Below, in pieces: positions 8,265-17,346 of a stretch of 64,000 nt of DNA (positions within the stretch are counted from its first letter, which is position 1; each line of letters starts with the position of its first letter). Origin of the DNA: Chromatiaceae bacterium (lineage in GTDB: Bacteria; Pseudomonadota; Gammaproteobacteria; Chromatiales; Chromatiaceae). Below the pieces are notes generated by a model that saw only the letters and a list, made by a program, of their open reading frames with translations, did not search any database and was not told the origin of the DNA. A program made the translations under genes and the position numbers. The stretch lies in the NCBI GenBank assembly GCA_027078745.1, contig JALWWO010000019.1:62001-126000 (forward strand), read 5' to 3'.

Positions 8265-8456
8265 ATGTTAAAGCTCAGCGATATTCTCATAGCCCATAAG
8301 GAAATCGAATCCTTTGAGGAACTGATTCCCATCGTCCAGGAAGTGGCCCGATCGGGAGAACGGTTCTTTCAAATCGATCTCAAACCGCCCTATCCGGACA
8401 CCCCAGAAGCTTGGGAAGACCGTTTGGAAGCGGCCTTCAGTGGCTTGATCCGTTAA
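8265..8456 (+). CDS. Small conserved-looking protein of unknown function
   Basis: I do not recognise this 63-residue protein. It is acidic, begins MLKLSDILIAHKEIESFEEL, is predicted to be mostly helical, and has no cysteine and no membrane segment. A purine-rich AGAGGA lies just before the ATG, and a TATAAA box lies about 35 nt upstream. It is 16 nt upstream of the next unknown gene on the same strand and divergent from dsrA, which suggests one transcript reaching the Cas6-like gene. The compact spacing supports a real gene. Confidence 0.6.
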   Translation: MLKLSDILIAHKEIESFEELIPIVQEVARSGERFFQIDLKPPYPDTPEAWEDRLEAAFSGLIR

Positions 8457-8472
8457 CGCTTAGGAACACACC

Positions 8473-9195
8473 ATGAAGACAGCGCTTCTCAAAGATCGCC
8501 CCTTGCCCGATAGCGCCGCCGACGCGATCTTCCACCGCCTGCAGGCGGAGCAGGGTGCTTTCGCAATGCATCTGCAGGCTCTGGAGGAAAGGCTTAGGGA
8601 ACTGCAGCAACAGGGCGCTCAACCGAAGGAACTCGCCGATGTGCACCTGCAAATCGCTCGCACGCTGGTGGGGTTGGAGCGGGGCGCAGAAGCCTGGCCA
8701 CTCGCTAGAAGTGCCTTCGACGTGTTCATCGAGGTAGAGGATTTCGAATCCGCTGCGGATGCCTGTGATGTGCTGTTTCAGAGTGATCAACCCCAATCGC
8801 TCTGTGCCCTGGGTCAGGGGATTTGGCTGGCCGTCACCTATCCCATCGATCCGGAGCTTTCCGTGGAACTGCTCACTCACATCGTGGAAGAGACCCCGGA
8901 CGACTCAGACGGCGCGGCGGTAGCCGCGACCACCGCCCTGTTTCTGGCGGATCTGCGGGCCCAGGGAAAGCAGCGGGAAAACCTCATGTTCTTCGCCAGT
9001 CAAACCCTGGGCCAGGTAGCCCGCCGGCACAGCGGGGTGGACAATCAGGGGGCCTTCGATCAGTGGATGGAGCGGCTAGAGCTGAAGGAACCGGAAAAGT
9101 TCTTAGTTCGCCTGCGCAATGTGGTGGACGTACTGGTCCAAGAAGACTGGTGGTTTGATCGGGAAGCCCTGCAACAAAAACTGCCCGTGAACTGA
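8473..9195 (+). CDS. Unknown helical protein, 240 residues
   Basis: I do not recognise a family. The protein looks all-helical and acidic, with heptad-like stretches (residues 20-50, AFAMHLQALEERLRELQQQG). Paired helices of TPR-like spacing follow (DVHLQIARTLVGLERGAEAW, then SAFDVFIEVEDFESAADACD). It has no signal peptide or membrane segment, and the cysteines (near residues 97 and 111) are not in a known motif. It lies between the 63-residue gene and the Cas6-like gene, 5 nt before the latter, so co-transcription and perhaps a scaffold role are likely. Function is unknown. Confidence 0.75.
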   Translation: MKTALLKDRPLPDSAADAIFHRLQAEQGAFAMHLQALEERLRELQQQGAQPKELADVHLQIARTLVGLERGAEAWPLARSAFDVFIEVEDFESAADACDVLFQSDQPQSLCALGQGIWLAVTYPIDPELSVELLTHIVEETPDDSDGAAVAATTALFLADLRAQGKQRENLMFFASQTLGQVARRHSGVDNQGAFDQWMERLELKEPEKFLVRLRNVVDVLVQEDWWFDREALQQKLPVN

Positions 9196-9200
9196 GCCCC

Positions 9201-9887
9201 ATGTTTTGGCAAGAAGACGAAGCAGAAAAAGATTTTCCCGTTTCAGACGCAGTGGTAGATGTGGTCTTCCGCTTGGAGGGAAAGCGGATTCCCGTAGACC
9301 ACGCCTATGCACTTGCCCAAGCGATTCGAACTCAAGCGCCCTGGTTAGGGGGCTATTCAGAGGTAGGGATTCACAGCATTCACGTGGCCGCTTCTCAAAA
9401 CGGTTGGGAACGGCCGGCTCATGCTCCGGATCAATATTTGATCTTATCTCGCCGCACCAAGCTGCGCATCCGCATTCCGAAAGAGCATTTAGCTCAGCTC
9501 TGCACAGATTTAGAAGGCAAGGTCTTAGACATCGCCGGTTGTCCGGTCCGCATTGGAAAAGGCCATCACCGCCCCCTCGACCGGGCCCGCACGCTGTTTT
9601 CCCGTTACGTCGTCATGAAACCCCAGCAGCCGGAGGTTCAGTTTTTGGAAGAAATGGCGGGATTGCTCCAAACCCTGGGAATCCAAGTGCGCAAGGCCCT
9701 CTGCGGAAAGGAAACCTCGTTGCACACCCCAGAGGGTCCTTTGCCTACCCGCAGCCTTCTCCTGGCAGACCTCTCACCAGAAGAATCCGTTCGACTGCAA
9801 CAGCGAGGCCTAGGCCCCCATCGGGAGATGGGGTGCGGGCTATTCATTCCCCACAAAGGCATTGCTCCCATCGTGAGGAACTCTTGA
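9201..9887 (+). CDS. Cas6/Cmx6-like RAMP protein, stand-alone
   Basis: This 228-residue protein resembles the Cas6/Cmx6 family of type I-MYXAN CRISPR systems. Signatures are the opening strand VVDVVFRLEGKRIPVDHAYA, the PWLGGYSEVGIHSIHVA segment, the YLILSRRTKLRIRIP strand, and a C-terminal glycine-rich loop LQQRGLGPHREMGCGLFIPHKG typical of RAMP RNA-binding proteins. Cas6 proteins cut CRISPR precursor RNA, but no CRISPR array or other cas gene is in the window. The neighbours are dsr genes and a DsrC paralogue. A histidine (His44 in PVDHAYA would be the usual candidate region) may be catalytic, but I cannot confirm it. Function here is probably on another RNA, or non-catalytic. Confidence 0.75.
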   Translation: MFWQEDEAEKDFPVSDAVVDVVFRLEGKRIPVDHAYALAQAIRTQAPWLGGYSEVGIHSIHVAASQNGWERPAHAPDQYLILSRRTKLRIRIPKEHLAQLCTDLEGKVLDIAGCPVRIGKGHHRPLDRARTLFSRYVVMKPQQPEVQFLEEMAGLLQTLGIQVRKALCGKETSLHTPEGPLPTRSLLLADLSPEESVRLQQRGLGPHREMGCGLFIPHKGIAPIVRNS

Positions 9888-9911
9888 GAACCTAGCGTTC
9901 TTTGGTATGCT
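9884..9911 (+). promoter_or_regulatory. Sigma70-like promoter for the DsrC-paralogue gene
   Basis: TTGAGA (9884-9889) and TATGCT (9906-9911) are separated by 16 nt. The -35 box overlaps the stop codon of the Cas6-like gene. This would give the paralogue at 9972 its own transcript with a leader of about 55 nt. An AGGAG ribosome site lies at 9959-9963. Confidence 0.55.
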
Positions 9912-9971
9912 CTGGCTGTTCAACGCAGAACCTGGGTCTATTGCAATGACCCCAATGTAGGAGTAACGAAG

Positions 9972-10310
9972 ATGGCCTTAGAGGTAAACGGCAGGACAAT
10001 TGAACTCGATGAAAATGGGAACCTGGTTAACTATCAGGATTGGGATCGAGAGGTTGCCATCGCCCTCGCGAAGATCGAAGGCATCGAACTGACCCAGGCG
10101 CACTGGGATGTGATCGAATACCTGCGGGAAGAATACATCGATAACAACCAGAATCAACCCATGGAACGGCAGATTAACAAGGATATGAGCAAACGTTGGG
10201 GCAAAAAGGTAACCAGCAAGGATCTCTATAAACTCTTCCCCCGCGCCCCCAGCAAACAGGGTAACCGGATTGCCGGACTACCCTTTGTGGCCCGAAAAGG
10301 CGGTTACTGA
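9972..10310 (+). CDS. DsrC/TusE-family protein without cysteines (RspA-like)
   Basis: The 112-residue protein is clearly homologous to DsrC at 3928-4260: both share a VNG/VDG start, an LT-x-HWD helix and a C-terminal AGLP. The positions of the two redox cysteines are N98 and K109 here, and the whole protein lacks cysteine. It therefore cannot carry sulfur in the known way. Cysteine-free members of the family have been named RspA and proposed to be regulatory. It starts behind AGGAG (9959-9963) with its own promoter. Neighbours are the Cas6-like gene upstream and convergent rnfH downstream. Confidence 0.88.
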   Translation: MALEVNGRTIELDENGNLVNYQDWDREVAIALAKIEGIELTQAHWDVIEYLREEYIDNNQNQPMERQINKDMSKRWGKKVTSKDLYKLFPRAPSKQGNRIAGLPFVARKGGY

Positions 10311-10316
10311 TTCCCC

Positions 10317-10337
10317 AAGGTGGCCTCGGGCCGCCTT
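10317..10337. terminator. Possible hairpin terminator between convergent genes
   Basis: AAGGTGGCC (10317-10325) and GGCCGCCTT (10329-10337) form a 9-bp stem with one G-U pair and a 3-nt loop. It lies in the 29-nt gap between the convergent DsrC-paralogue and rnfH stop codons. There is no U-run on either side, so termination is uncertain. Confidence 0.4.
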
Positions 10338-10339
10338 GC

Positions 10340-10657
10340 TCAGCGCTTCTCCCCCGCACCCTTGCGCATTTTTTTTCCCTGGGCGGCCCGCTTCTTGCGC
10401 TGGACCTTGGGATCTGCGATGAGGGGCCGATAAATCTCCACCCGATCCCCGTTCTCCAAGGGATGATCCAGAGTAGTGAGCTTCCCATAGATCCCTACCT
10501 TATTCTTCTCGAGATCGATTTCGGGAAAGCGTCGGAGAATACCGGAGCGCTCGATGGCCTCCCGCACCGTCAGGCCCGGCTTCCCTTCCACGGTCAGCAG
10601 GGCTTGCTCATTCTGTTTGGCATAGGCCACTTCCACTTGCACTAGGGAATCAACCAT
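10340..10657 (-). CDS. rnfH: RnfH family protein (UPF0125)
   Basis: Small ubiquitin-like beta-grasp protein, 105 residues, usually found beside ratA or rnf genes; its exact role is unclear. The segment VQVEVAYAKQNEQALLTVEG, the LTVREAIERSGILRRFPEID helix and DRVEIYRPLIADPK are family hallmarks. The tail is rich in lysine and arginine. I chose ATG 10657 because it overlaps the ratA stop region, as is usual for translational coupling. The longer frame adds 23 residues without family similarity. Confidence 0.88.
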   Translation of the reverse strand: MVDSLVQVEVAYAKQNEQALLTVEGKPGLTVREAIERSGILRRFPEIDLEKNKVGIYGKLTTLDHPLENGDRVEIYRPLIADPKVQRKKRAAQGKKMRKGAGEKR

Positions 10658-11081
10658 ATACTTCGTCCCCCCGTCTGCAGAAGGCATCCACCAGCGTGTT
10701 GGCGATCTGATGGAACACAGGCCCAAAGGCCCGATCGATCAGGCCGCCGGAAAACTCGAATTCTAAGTCCAAGGTCACTTTGCAGGCATCGGGTCGCAGG
10801 GAAAGGAAATTCCAACGTCCCTGCAGGTATCGGAAGGGGCCCTCTTGCAATGCGATCTCCATCCAAGCGTTCCGCTCGAAGCGATTGCAGGTGGAAAAAG
10901 CCTGTCGAATGCCCAGCCGAGCCACCACGATTTCCGCACAGAGCTGGTTTTCCTCTCGGCGCAGCACCCTCGTGCTATGACACCAGGGCAAGAACTCTGG
11001 ATAGGCCTCCACCGCATAGACCAGGGCAAACATTTCCGCTGCAGAGTGGTATACCAAAGCGCTCTTGTTCACCCGAGCCAT
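10650..11081 (-). CDS. ratA: RatA/PasT family START-domain protein
   Basis: Type II toxin-antitoxin family RatA/ubiquinone-binding Coq10-like protein, 143 residues. E. coli RatA blocks 70S assembly, while the wider family binds ubiquinone. Typical segments are MARVNKSALVYHSAAEMFAL, VEAYPEFLPWC and the closing helix VFHQIANTLVDAFCRRGDEV. ATG 11081 shares its A with the stop codon of the transporter gene upstream, which argues against the longer frame. It overlaps rnfH by a few bases. Confidence 0.87.
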   Translation of the reverse strand: MARVNKSALVYHSAAEMFALVYAVEAYPEFLPWCHSTRVLRREENQLCAEIVVARLGIRQAFSTCNRFERNAWMEIALQEGPFRYLQGRWNFLSLRPDACKVTLDLEFEFSGGLIDRAFGPVFHQIANTLVDAFCRRGDEVYG

Positions 11082-12454
11082 CAGAGCACACCCATGCCAT
11101 GCAGAAACACAAGCAGCACCCCTAAGGGGGAGATATAGCGCACTGCAAAGCGCCAAGAACGGTAGATCCAGCCGTCGGGCAACTGCAGTTCCTCCAAGGT
11201 CGAACGGCGGGCCATCATCCAGCCAGCGAACACCGCCATAGCAAGCCCACCCAGGGGCAACATGAAGTTCGCTGTCAAGATATCGATGAGATCAAAGATC
11301 CCGTTGGACTTTACCTCACCGGCGAAGGGGAAGCTGAAGGCCCATTGATTGAAGGAAAGGATGGTTAGAATACCCAAGAACCAAGCGAGTATGGCTACGA
11401 TCACCGTAGCTCGCACCCGCTGCATCCCCTGATTCTCCACCAGCCAAGCCACAGCAGGTTCGATGAGGGAGATGGCGGAGGTCCAGGCGGCGAACACTAG
11501 AAGAATGAAGAACAGGGTGCCGAAAAAGAGACCCCCCGCCATGTTGCCGAAGGCGATGGGCAGGGTGAGAAAGACTAAGCCAGGCCCCGCGCCGGGTTCC
11601 AACCCATTGGCGAACACGATGGGAAAGATGGCCATACCGGCCAGCAGGGCTACCAGAGTATCTAGGAGAGCGATGAGCACGGCGGACCGCGTGATCGACG
11701 TGTGGCGATCCAGGTAGGAACCGTACATCATGATCGCACCCATGCCCAAGCTCAGGGTAAAGAACGCATGACCCATGGCAGTGATCACCGCGCCTGCGGT
11801 CAGTTTCTCGAAGTGGGGGACGAACAGAAATTCTAAGCCCTGCATGAATTGCCCTGTATTCAGGGCATAGCCCACCAGCGCCAAGAGCAGAAGGAACAGA
11901 GCGGGCATGAGGAAGCGCACCGCCTGTTCGAGACCGGACCGCACCCCCCGAGAAACCACGATCGCCGTCATGACCATGAAGATGGTGTGCCAGGCCAGAA
12001 GGCGTTCTGGGTCCCCTACCAGGTCGCCGAACAGGGCTTCTGCTTCAGGTCCAGTCAGGGCGGTGAAATGGCCATCTGCTGCGCGGAACACATAGGCAAG
12101 GGCCCAGCCGGCGATGACGCTGTAATAGGAGATGATGAGAAAACCAGCGATCATCCCCCCCCAACCCACGAGCTGCCAGAAGCCATGTCGGTTTTCCGCC
12201 TGGGCCAAGGTGCGCATGGTATTGATGGGACTCTGCCGGCCTCGCCGTCCGATGAGGATCTCCGCCATCATGATGGGGATGCCGATGAAGAGCACGCACA
12301 AGAGGTAGATCAACACAAAGGCCCCTCCCCCATTCTCGCCGGTGATATAGGGGAATTTCCAGACATTGCCCAGCCCCACTGCGGAACCCGTGGCCGCCAA
12401 GATGAAGGCGAGCCGCGTCGACCACATGCCGTGGATGGAGGGAGTCACCGCCAT
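11081..12454 (-). CDS. Sodium-dependent NSS-family transporter
   Basis: Inner-membrane sodium symporter of the neurotransmitter:sodium symporter (LeuT-like) family; the substrate is not predictable. The 457-residue protein begins with the signature GSAVGLGNVWKFPYITGENG in helix 1. It continues with about twelve hydrophobic segments, including GMIAGFLIISYYSVIAGWAL. ATG 12454 (MAVTPS) fits the family better than the frame opening at 12505. It lies 60 nt after glmM and overlaps ratA by one base, so it may share the transcript. Confidence 0.9.
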   Translation of the reverse strand: MAVTPSIHGMWSTRLAFILAATGSAVGLGNVWKFPYITGENGGGAFVLIYLLCVLFIGIPIMMAEILIGRRGRQSPINTMRTLAQAENRHGFWQLVGWGGMIAGFLIISYYSVIAGWALAYVFRAADGHFTALTGPEAEALFGDLVGDPERLLAWHTIFMVMTAIVVSRGVRSGLEQAVRFLMPALFLLLLALVGYALNTGQFMQGLEFLFVPHFEKLTAGAVITAMGHAFFTLSLGMGAIMMYGSYLDRHTSITRSAVLIALLDTLVALLAGMAIFPIVFANGLEPGAGPGLVFLTLPIAFGNMAGGLFFGTLFFILLVFAAWTSAISLIEPAVAWLVENQGMQRVRATVIVAILAWFLGILTILSFNQWAFSFPFAGEVKSNGIFDLIDILTANFMLPLGGLAMAVFAGWMMARRSTLEELQLPDGWIYRSWRFAVRYISPLGVLLVFLHGMGVL

Positions 12455-12514
12455 GAAAACACTCCTTGTGCAAAGATTAAAGAATTGGTCTGTAGGATAT
12501 CGCACCTACGGCCA

Positions 12515-13876
12515 TTAAGAAGTCGTCCCATTCGTTCGGTTCTCAGGCTGTGCCCGCACCGCTTGGGCCAATCGTTTCGCTGTCGCCTGCACCGCTTCGG
12601 GATCCCTGCCTTCCACCATGACCCGAATCAGAGGTTCTGTGCCCGAGGGGCGTAACAGGACTCGCCCCTGATTGCCCAGGTTTGCTTCCGCCGCCCGGAT
12701 CGCCGCCTGCACGTACTCATTGTCGAGCGCGCTCTGCGGCTGGTCATGAGCCACATTGATCAAAACCTGGGGATAACGCGGTACCTCGATCGCAGCTGCA
12801 GAAAGGGGTTGGTTGCGCTGGCGCAGGGCTTCCAATACTTGCAGGGCGACCACGATGCCATCGCCCGTGCTGGTGCGGTCTCGGCAGATGATGTGACCGG
12901 AAGGTTCCCCACCGAGGACGCCATCTTCCCGCTTGAGCTGCTCCAGGATGTACCGATCTCCCACCGGCGTGCGCACAAAGCCAATGCCCAGAGCTGCCAG
13001 CGCCTGTTCCAGCCCCAAATTGCTCATGAGGGTGCCCACCACGCGGCCCCGAAGCATGTCTTGGTCTCGACGAAATTTCGCCAAGATATAGAGAATCTGA
13101 TCCCCATCTACCAACTGGCCCCGTTCATCCACCAGGAGGACCCGATCTCCATCGCCGTCGAAGGCAATGCCCAGATCCGCTTCCTGGGCTAGAACCATTC
13201 GTTGCAAGGCTTCTGGATGGGTGGAACCCAAGCCCTGATTGATATTCAATCCGTCGGGTTCTACCCCCATGGGGATCACTGTGGCGCCGAGCTCTTCAAA
13301 CACATGAGGGGCGATATGGTAGGTAGCCCCATGGGCGCAGTCGACGACTAGGCGCAATCCCTGAAGGCTCAAGCTGGTGGGCACCGTGCTCTTGCAGAAT
13401 TCGATGTAACGGCCGGCGGCATCTTCCAAGCGCTTCGCCTTGCCCAGCTCGGCGGAAGGTACGGTCCGCAAGGGTTGGGATAGATGGACTTCGATCTCGG
13501 CCTCTACTTCATCGGGCAGTTTATCCCCTGTAGCGGAAAAGAACTTGATGCCGTTGTCCTCGAAGGGATTGTGGGAAGCGCTGATGACGATACCCGCCAC
13601 CGCCCGCAAGGTGCGCGTGAGATAGGCGATGGCAGGGGTGGGCATGGGTCCCAAGAGGCGGATATCCATGCCGGCGGCCACCAGACCGGCTTCTAGGGCG
13701 GATTCGAACATGTAGCCGGAAATGCGGGTGTCCTTGCCGATGAGCACCTTGCCCCCGCGCCCACCGCCGAGCACCCGACCCGCCGCCCAGCCCAAGCGCA
13801 CCATGAATTCCGGGGTGATGCAGCCTTGACCGACCCGGCCCCGAATGCCATCCGTACCGAAATATTTACGCTTCAT
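12515..13876 (-). CDS. glmM: Phosphoglucosamine mutase
   Basis: Converts glucosamine-6-phosphate to glucosamine-1-phosphate for peptidoglycan and LPS precursors in the cytoplasm. The 453-residue protein starts [13 protein letters not shown], has the phospho-serine loop [17 protein letters not shown] near residue 100, the metal loop [13 protein letters not shown] near 240, the sugar loop GGEPSGH, and the phosphate loop [12 protein letters not shown] near the end. Its ATG (13876) lies within the 3' end of folP, so the two are translationally coupled, as in many Gammaproteobacteria. Confidence 0.97.
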   Translation of the reverse strand: MKRKYFGTDGIRGRVGQGCITPEFMVRLGWAAGRVLGGGRGGKVLIGKDTRISGYMFESALEAGLVAAGMDIRLLGPMPTPAIAYLTRTLRAVAGIVISASHNPFEDNGIKFFSATGDKLPDEVEAEIEVHLSQPLRTVPSAELGKAKRLEDAAGRYIEFCKSTVPTSLSLQGLRLVVDCAHGATYHIAPHVFEELGATVIPMGVEPDGLNINQGLGSTHPEALQRMVLAQEADLGIAFDGDGDRVLLVDERGQLVDGDQILYILAKFRRDQDMLRGRVVGTLMSNLGLEQALAALGIGFVRTPVGDRYILEQLKREDGVLGGEPSGHIICRDRTSTGDGIVVALQVLEALRQRNQPLSAAAIEVPRYPQVLINVAHDQPQSALDNEYVQAAIRAAEANLGNQGRVLLRPSGTEPLIRVMVEGRDPEAVQATAKRLAQAVRAQPENRTNGTTS

Positions 13877-14729
13877 CCTGACTCCTGACCGCCCAGGCAA
13901 CCTGCAGAGCATCCCGGGTTTCCTTGGGATCATGGGTGCGGAAGAGGCGCGCACCCCGTTCCAGGGCGAGCACCGCCGCTGCTAAGCTGCCCGCCAACCG
14001 ATCTTCCACCGGTCGGCCTGTCAGCGCGCCGATCATGGACTTGCGAGAGATGCCCACCAGCACCGGATAGCCCAGTTGAGCGATCTGATCCAGCCTCGCT
14101 AACAGCTGAAGATTGTGCTCCAGCGTCTTGCCGAAGCCGAATCCCGGATCGATACAAATCTGTTCCCGAGGGATGCCTGCTGCCTCGCAGTGCTGAATCC
14201 GCCGGGCTAAGAAATCCCGCACTTCCACAACCACATCCTGATAATGGGGAGCCTGCTGCATGTGCGCCGGTGTTCCCTGCATGTGCATGAGGCAGACGGG
14301 TACCCCTAGTTCCACCGCAGTTTCCAGGGCACCTGGCATACTCAGGGCGCGCACATCGTTGATGAAACCAGCACCAGCCGCCACCGCCGCCCGCATGACT
14401 TCCGGCTTGCTCGTGTCCACGGAAATGGGCAGGGGAAGTTTCGCCGCCAGCATTTCAATCACTGGCACCACCCGCCGGCGCTCCTCTCGAGCGGGAACCG
14501 GTTTCGCCCCGGGTCGGGTGGACTCCCCCCCCACATCCAGTAGATCGGCGCCGGCTTCTGCCAAGGCTTCCGCATGGGCGAGGGCGCGATCCAGGGTCTG
14601 AAAGCGTCCCCCGTCAGAAAAGGAATCCGGCGTTACGTTGAGCACGCCCATGACGCAGGGCCGAGAGAGATCCAGAGACCGGCCGCCACAGTCGAGACGA
14701 CCGAACGAGGGAACCTCTGTCGAATGCAT
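13866..14729 (-). CDS. folP: Dihydropteroate synthase
   Basis: Joins dihydropterin pyrophosphate and p-aminobenzoate in folate synthesis. The 287-residue TIM-barrel protein carries both signatures: [17 protein letters not shown] (residues 27-43) and [17 protein letters not shown] (about 59-75). It also has the [13 protein letters not shown] phosphate-binding segment. It lies 6 nt after ftsH and overlaps glmM by 11 nt, the conserved ftsH-folP-glmM order. Confidence 0.97.
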   Translation of the reverse strand: MHSTEVPSFGRLDCGGRSLDLSRPCVMGVLNVTPDSFSDGGRFQTLDRALAHAEALAEAGADLLDVGGESTRPGAKPVPAREERRRVVPVIEMLAAKLPLPISVDTSKPEVMRAAVAAGAGFINDVRALSMPGALETAVELGVPVCLMHMQGTPAHMQQAPHYQDVVVEVRDFLARRIQHCEAAGIPREQICIDPGFGFGKTLEHNLQLLARLDQIAQLGYPVLVGISRKSMIGALTGRPVEDRLAGSLAAAVLALERGARLFRTHDPKETRDALQVAWAVRSQDEA

Positions 14730-14735
14730 GAAGAG

Positions 14736-16658
14736 CTATCCGGTAGGCTTGCTCAGGGGATCTGGATCCAAGGGATCTTCGTCGGCAGCGTCCAGATCTT
14801 CCAAGACATCTGCAAGATCGTCCGCATCTCCAGAATCTCCATCGGGGAAATCCCAAGGAGGTTCGGGATCTCGGCCCGACATGATGGCATCGATCTGATG
14901 GGCCTCCAGGGTTTCATAGCGCATGAGCGCTTTCGCCATGGCGTGGAGCTTATCCAGGTTTTCTTCCAGCAATCGGCGGGCTTCCGCATAGCTCCGCTCG
15001 ATGATCGCCCGCACTTCCTCATCGATGAGATGGCTGGTCTCATCGGAAATATCTTTGTGTTGAGCTACCGAGTGTCCCAGAAAGACTTCCTCTTCCTCTT
15101 CCCCATAGGTCAGGGGTCCCAAGCGCTCCGACAGCCCCCATTTGGTCACCATATTCCGAGCGATGTCCGTGGCCCGCTGAATATCGTTCTGGGCACCCGT
15201 GGTGACGGCATCCGGACCAAAAATCAATTCCTCGGCGATGCGCCCCCCGAACAAGCTGGCGATCTGGCTTTCCAAGCGCTGCTTGGTATAGCTGTAGCGA
15301 TCTTCCTCCGGCAGGAACAGCGTGAGGCCCAGAGCGCGGCCCCGCGGGATGATGCTCACTTTGTGCACGGGATCATGCTCCGGTACCAAACGGCCCACGA
15401 TGGCATGACCGGCTTCATGGTAGGCAGTGAGCTTTTTTTCCTCCTCAGACATGGCCAGAGACTTACGCTCTGTGCCCATCAAAATCTTGTCCTTAGCCTT
15501 TTCCAGATCCGCCATCTCTACCAGGCGTTTGTTCTCTCGAGCGGCGAACAGAGCGGCTTCATTGACCAGATTAGCCAGATCCGCACCGGAAAACCCCGGC
15601 GTGCCTCGGGCGATGGTGCGCGCATCCACATCTTCCGCCAAGGGCACTTTGCGCAGATGTACTTTCAGAATCTGCTCCCGACCCCGCACATCCGGCAGAG
15701 GCACCACCACTTGCCGATCAAAGCGACCGGGACGCAGCAAAGCGGGATCCAGCACATCCGGCCGGTTGGTAGCTGCGATGACGATGATGCCTTCATTGCC
15801 TTCGAAGCCGTCCATCTCCACCAGCAATTGATTGAGGGTCTGTTCCCGTTCGTCGTGGCCGCCTCCGAGCCCTGCCCCCCGATGGCGGCCCACGGCGTCG
15901 ATTTCATCGATGAAGATGATGCAGGGGGCTTGTTTCTTCGCCTGCTCGAACATGTCCCGCACCCGAGAGGCTCCCACGCCCACGAACATTTCCACGAAGT
16001 CCGAGCCGGAGATGGTGAAGAAAGGCACCTTGGCTTCCCCGGCGATGGCCCGGGCCAACAGGGTTTTCCCCGTGCCTGGCGGTCCCACCATGAGCACCCC
16101 GCGAGGGATCTTGCCCCCCAACCGCTGGAATTTCCCGGGATCCCGCAGGAACTCCACCAGTTCCGCCACCTCTTCCTTGGCTTCCTCCACGCCGGCCACA
16201 TCGGCGAAGGTCACCTTCACCTGATCTTCGGACAGCAGCCGAGCCCGGCTCTTGCCGAAGGACATGGGACCTCGACCCCCGCTGCCGCCTTGCATCTGCC
16301 GCATGAAAAAGATCCAGATCCCGATGAGCACGAGGAAGGGAAACCAATTGATGAATAAAGAGACCAGAACGCTGGGCTTTTCCGGCGGTTGGGTTTGAAT
16401 TTCGACGCCATTATCGAGCAGATCCCCGATCAACCCCTCATCTCTGGGGGCATAGGTGGAAAACTTCTGACCGGAGACATGGATCGCTTCGATGGCACGT
16501 CCCCGAATGTTCACAGCTTTGATCTGACCCTGACGAACTGCTTCGAGGAAATCCGAATAAGGCAGAGTACGGCTGACCTTTCGGGGTGCCGTGAAATTGT
16601 TGAACACCGACATGAGGAAGATCGCAATGATCATCCACAGGATGAAATTTTTTGCCAT
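14736..16658 (-). CDS. ftsH: ATP-dependent zinc metalloprotease FtsH
   Basis: Membrane-anchored AAA+ protease that degrades misfolded membrane proteins and regulators such as LpxC. The 640-residue protein has two N-terminal membrane segments (residues 3-21 and about 98-118), Walker [15 protein letters not shown], Walker [10 protein letters not shown], the second region of homology and the zinc site HEAGH near residue 415. I chose ATG 16658 (MAKNFILWM), the usual start, over the ATG three codons earlier. rlmE lies 5 nt upstream. Confidence 0.97.
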   Translation of the reverse strand: MAKNFILWMIIAIFLMSVFNNFTAPRKVSRTLPYSDFLEAVRQGQIKAVNIRGRAIEAIHVSGQKFSTYAPRDEGLIGDLLDNGVEIQTQPPEKPSVLVSLFINWFPFLVLIGIWIFFMRQMQGGSGGRGPMSFGKSRARLLSEDQVKVTFADVAGVEEAKEEVAELVEFLRDPGKFQRLGGKIPRGVLMVGPPGTGKTLLARAIAGEAKVPFFTISGSDFVEMFVGVGASRVRDMFEQAKKQAPCIIFIDEIDAVGRHRGAGLGGGHDEREQTLNQLLVEMDGFEGNEGIIVIAATNRPDVLDPALLRPGRFDRQVVVPLPDVRGREQILKVHLRKVPLAEDVDARTIARGTPGFSGADLANLVNEAALFAARENKRLVEMADLEKAKDKILMGTERKSLAMSEEEKKLTAYHEAGHAIVGRLVPEHDPVHKVSIIPRGRALGLTLFLPEEDRYSYTKQRLESQIASLFGGRIAEELIFGPDAVTTGAQNDIQRATDIARNMVTKWGLSERLGPLTYGEEEEEVFLGHSVAQHKDISDETSHLIDEEVRAIIERSYAEARRLLEENLDKLHAMAKALMRYETLEAHQIDAIMSGRDPEPPWDFPDGDSGDADDLADVLEDLDAADEDPLDPDPLSKPTG

Positions 16659-16663
16659 GTCAT

Positions 16664-17308
16664 TCACGGCATAACCCTCGTTTGCTGCGCGTTGGGAAAA
16701 AGTTCCTTGGCTACGAGATAGCGCTCTCGGCTTTCAGGACGAGAAGATTTCGGCTTGCGGCTCACAACTTTCCGAAAATGGCGGCGCAGTGCCCGCAGAT
16801 AGGCATCAAAGCCTTCTCCCTGAAAGCTCTTCAAGACCAAACTGCCTCCCGGGCGCAGGAACTGCAAGGAGACATCCAAAACCAACTCGCAGAGCGCCAT
16901 CATGCGGGGCTGATCCGCTGCCGTACCGCTGAGATTGGGGGCCATGTCCGAGAGCACAAGATCCAAGGGGGCATCGCCCAGGGCTTGGCGCAGTCGCTGC
17001 AAGGTGGTTTCTTCCTGGAAATCCCCCTGAATGAACTGCACATTTGGCAGGGGCTCCATGGGGAGTCGATCCAAGGCGATGATCTGGCCCCGTCTTCCGA
17101 GCTGCTTTGCGGCGATCTGGCTCCAGCTTCCGGGGGCTGCGCCCAGATCCAGCAGACGCATTCCCGGTTTCAGCAGCTGATCCCGCTGTTGCAGCTCCAA
17201 CAATTTAAAGGCAGCTCGGGAACGATAGCCCGCTGCTCGGGCTTGCTGCACATAGGGATCTCGAAAATGCCGATCTAGCCAACGCCGGCTGCGCTTCGTT
17301 CGGGACAT
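16664..17308 (-). CDS. rlmE: 23S rRNA 2'-O-ribose U2552 methyltransferase
   Basis: SAM-dependent methyltransferase (FtsJ/RrmJ) that modifies 23S rRNA in the 50S subunit. The 214-residue protein has the [20 protein letters not shown] entry, the SAM motif [16 protein letters not shown] (about residues 52-67), [12 protein letters not shown] near 120, and [12 protein letters not shown] with the catalytic lysine of the K-D-K-E set. It sits just upstream of ftsH, the conserved order. Confidence 0.96.
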   Translation of the reverse strand: MSRTKRSRRWLDRHFRDPYVQQARAAGYRSRAAFKLLELQQRDQLLKPGMRLLDLGAAPGSWSQIAAKQLGRRGQIIALDRLPMEPLPNVQFIQGDFQEETTLQRLRQALGDAPLDLVLSDMAPNLSGTAADQPRMMALCELVLDVSLQFLRPGGSLVLKSFQGEGFDAYLRALRRHFRKVVSRKPKSSRPESRERYLVAKELFPNAQQTRVMP

Positions 17309-17346
17309 TCCCTTATTCTATCGGAAAAGAGATCAGATCCCCAGCT

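Noticed and set aside
9201-10310. CRISPR array near the Cas6-like gene
   Set aside because: I looked for regularly spaced repeats here and in the other gaps and saw none; the genes are tightly packed.
10317-10337. Strong bidirectional terminator
   Set aside because: A stem is present but no U-run follows in either direction, so it is listed only as a possible terminator.
14574-16358. 594-residue open frame on the plus strand
   Set aside because: It is antisense to ftsH and folP and has no recognisable motif; its length comes from GC-rich codon bias.
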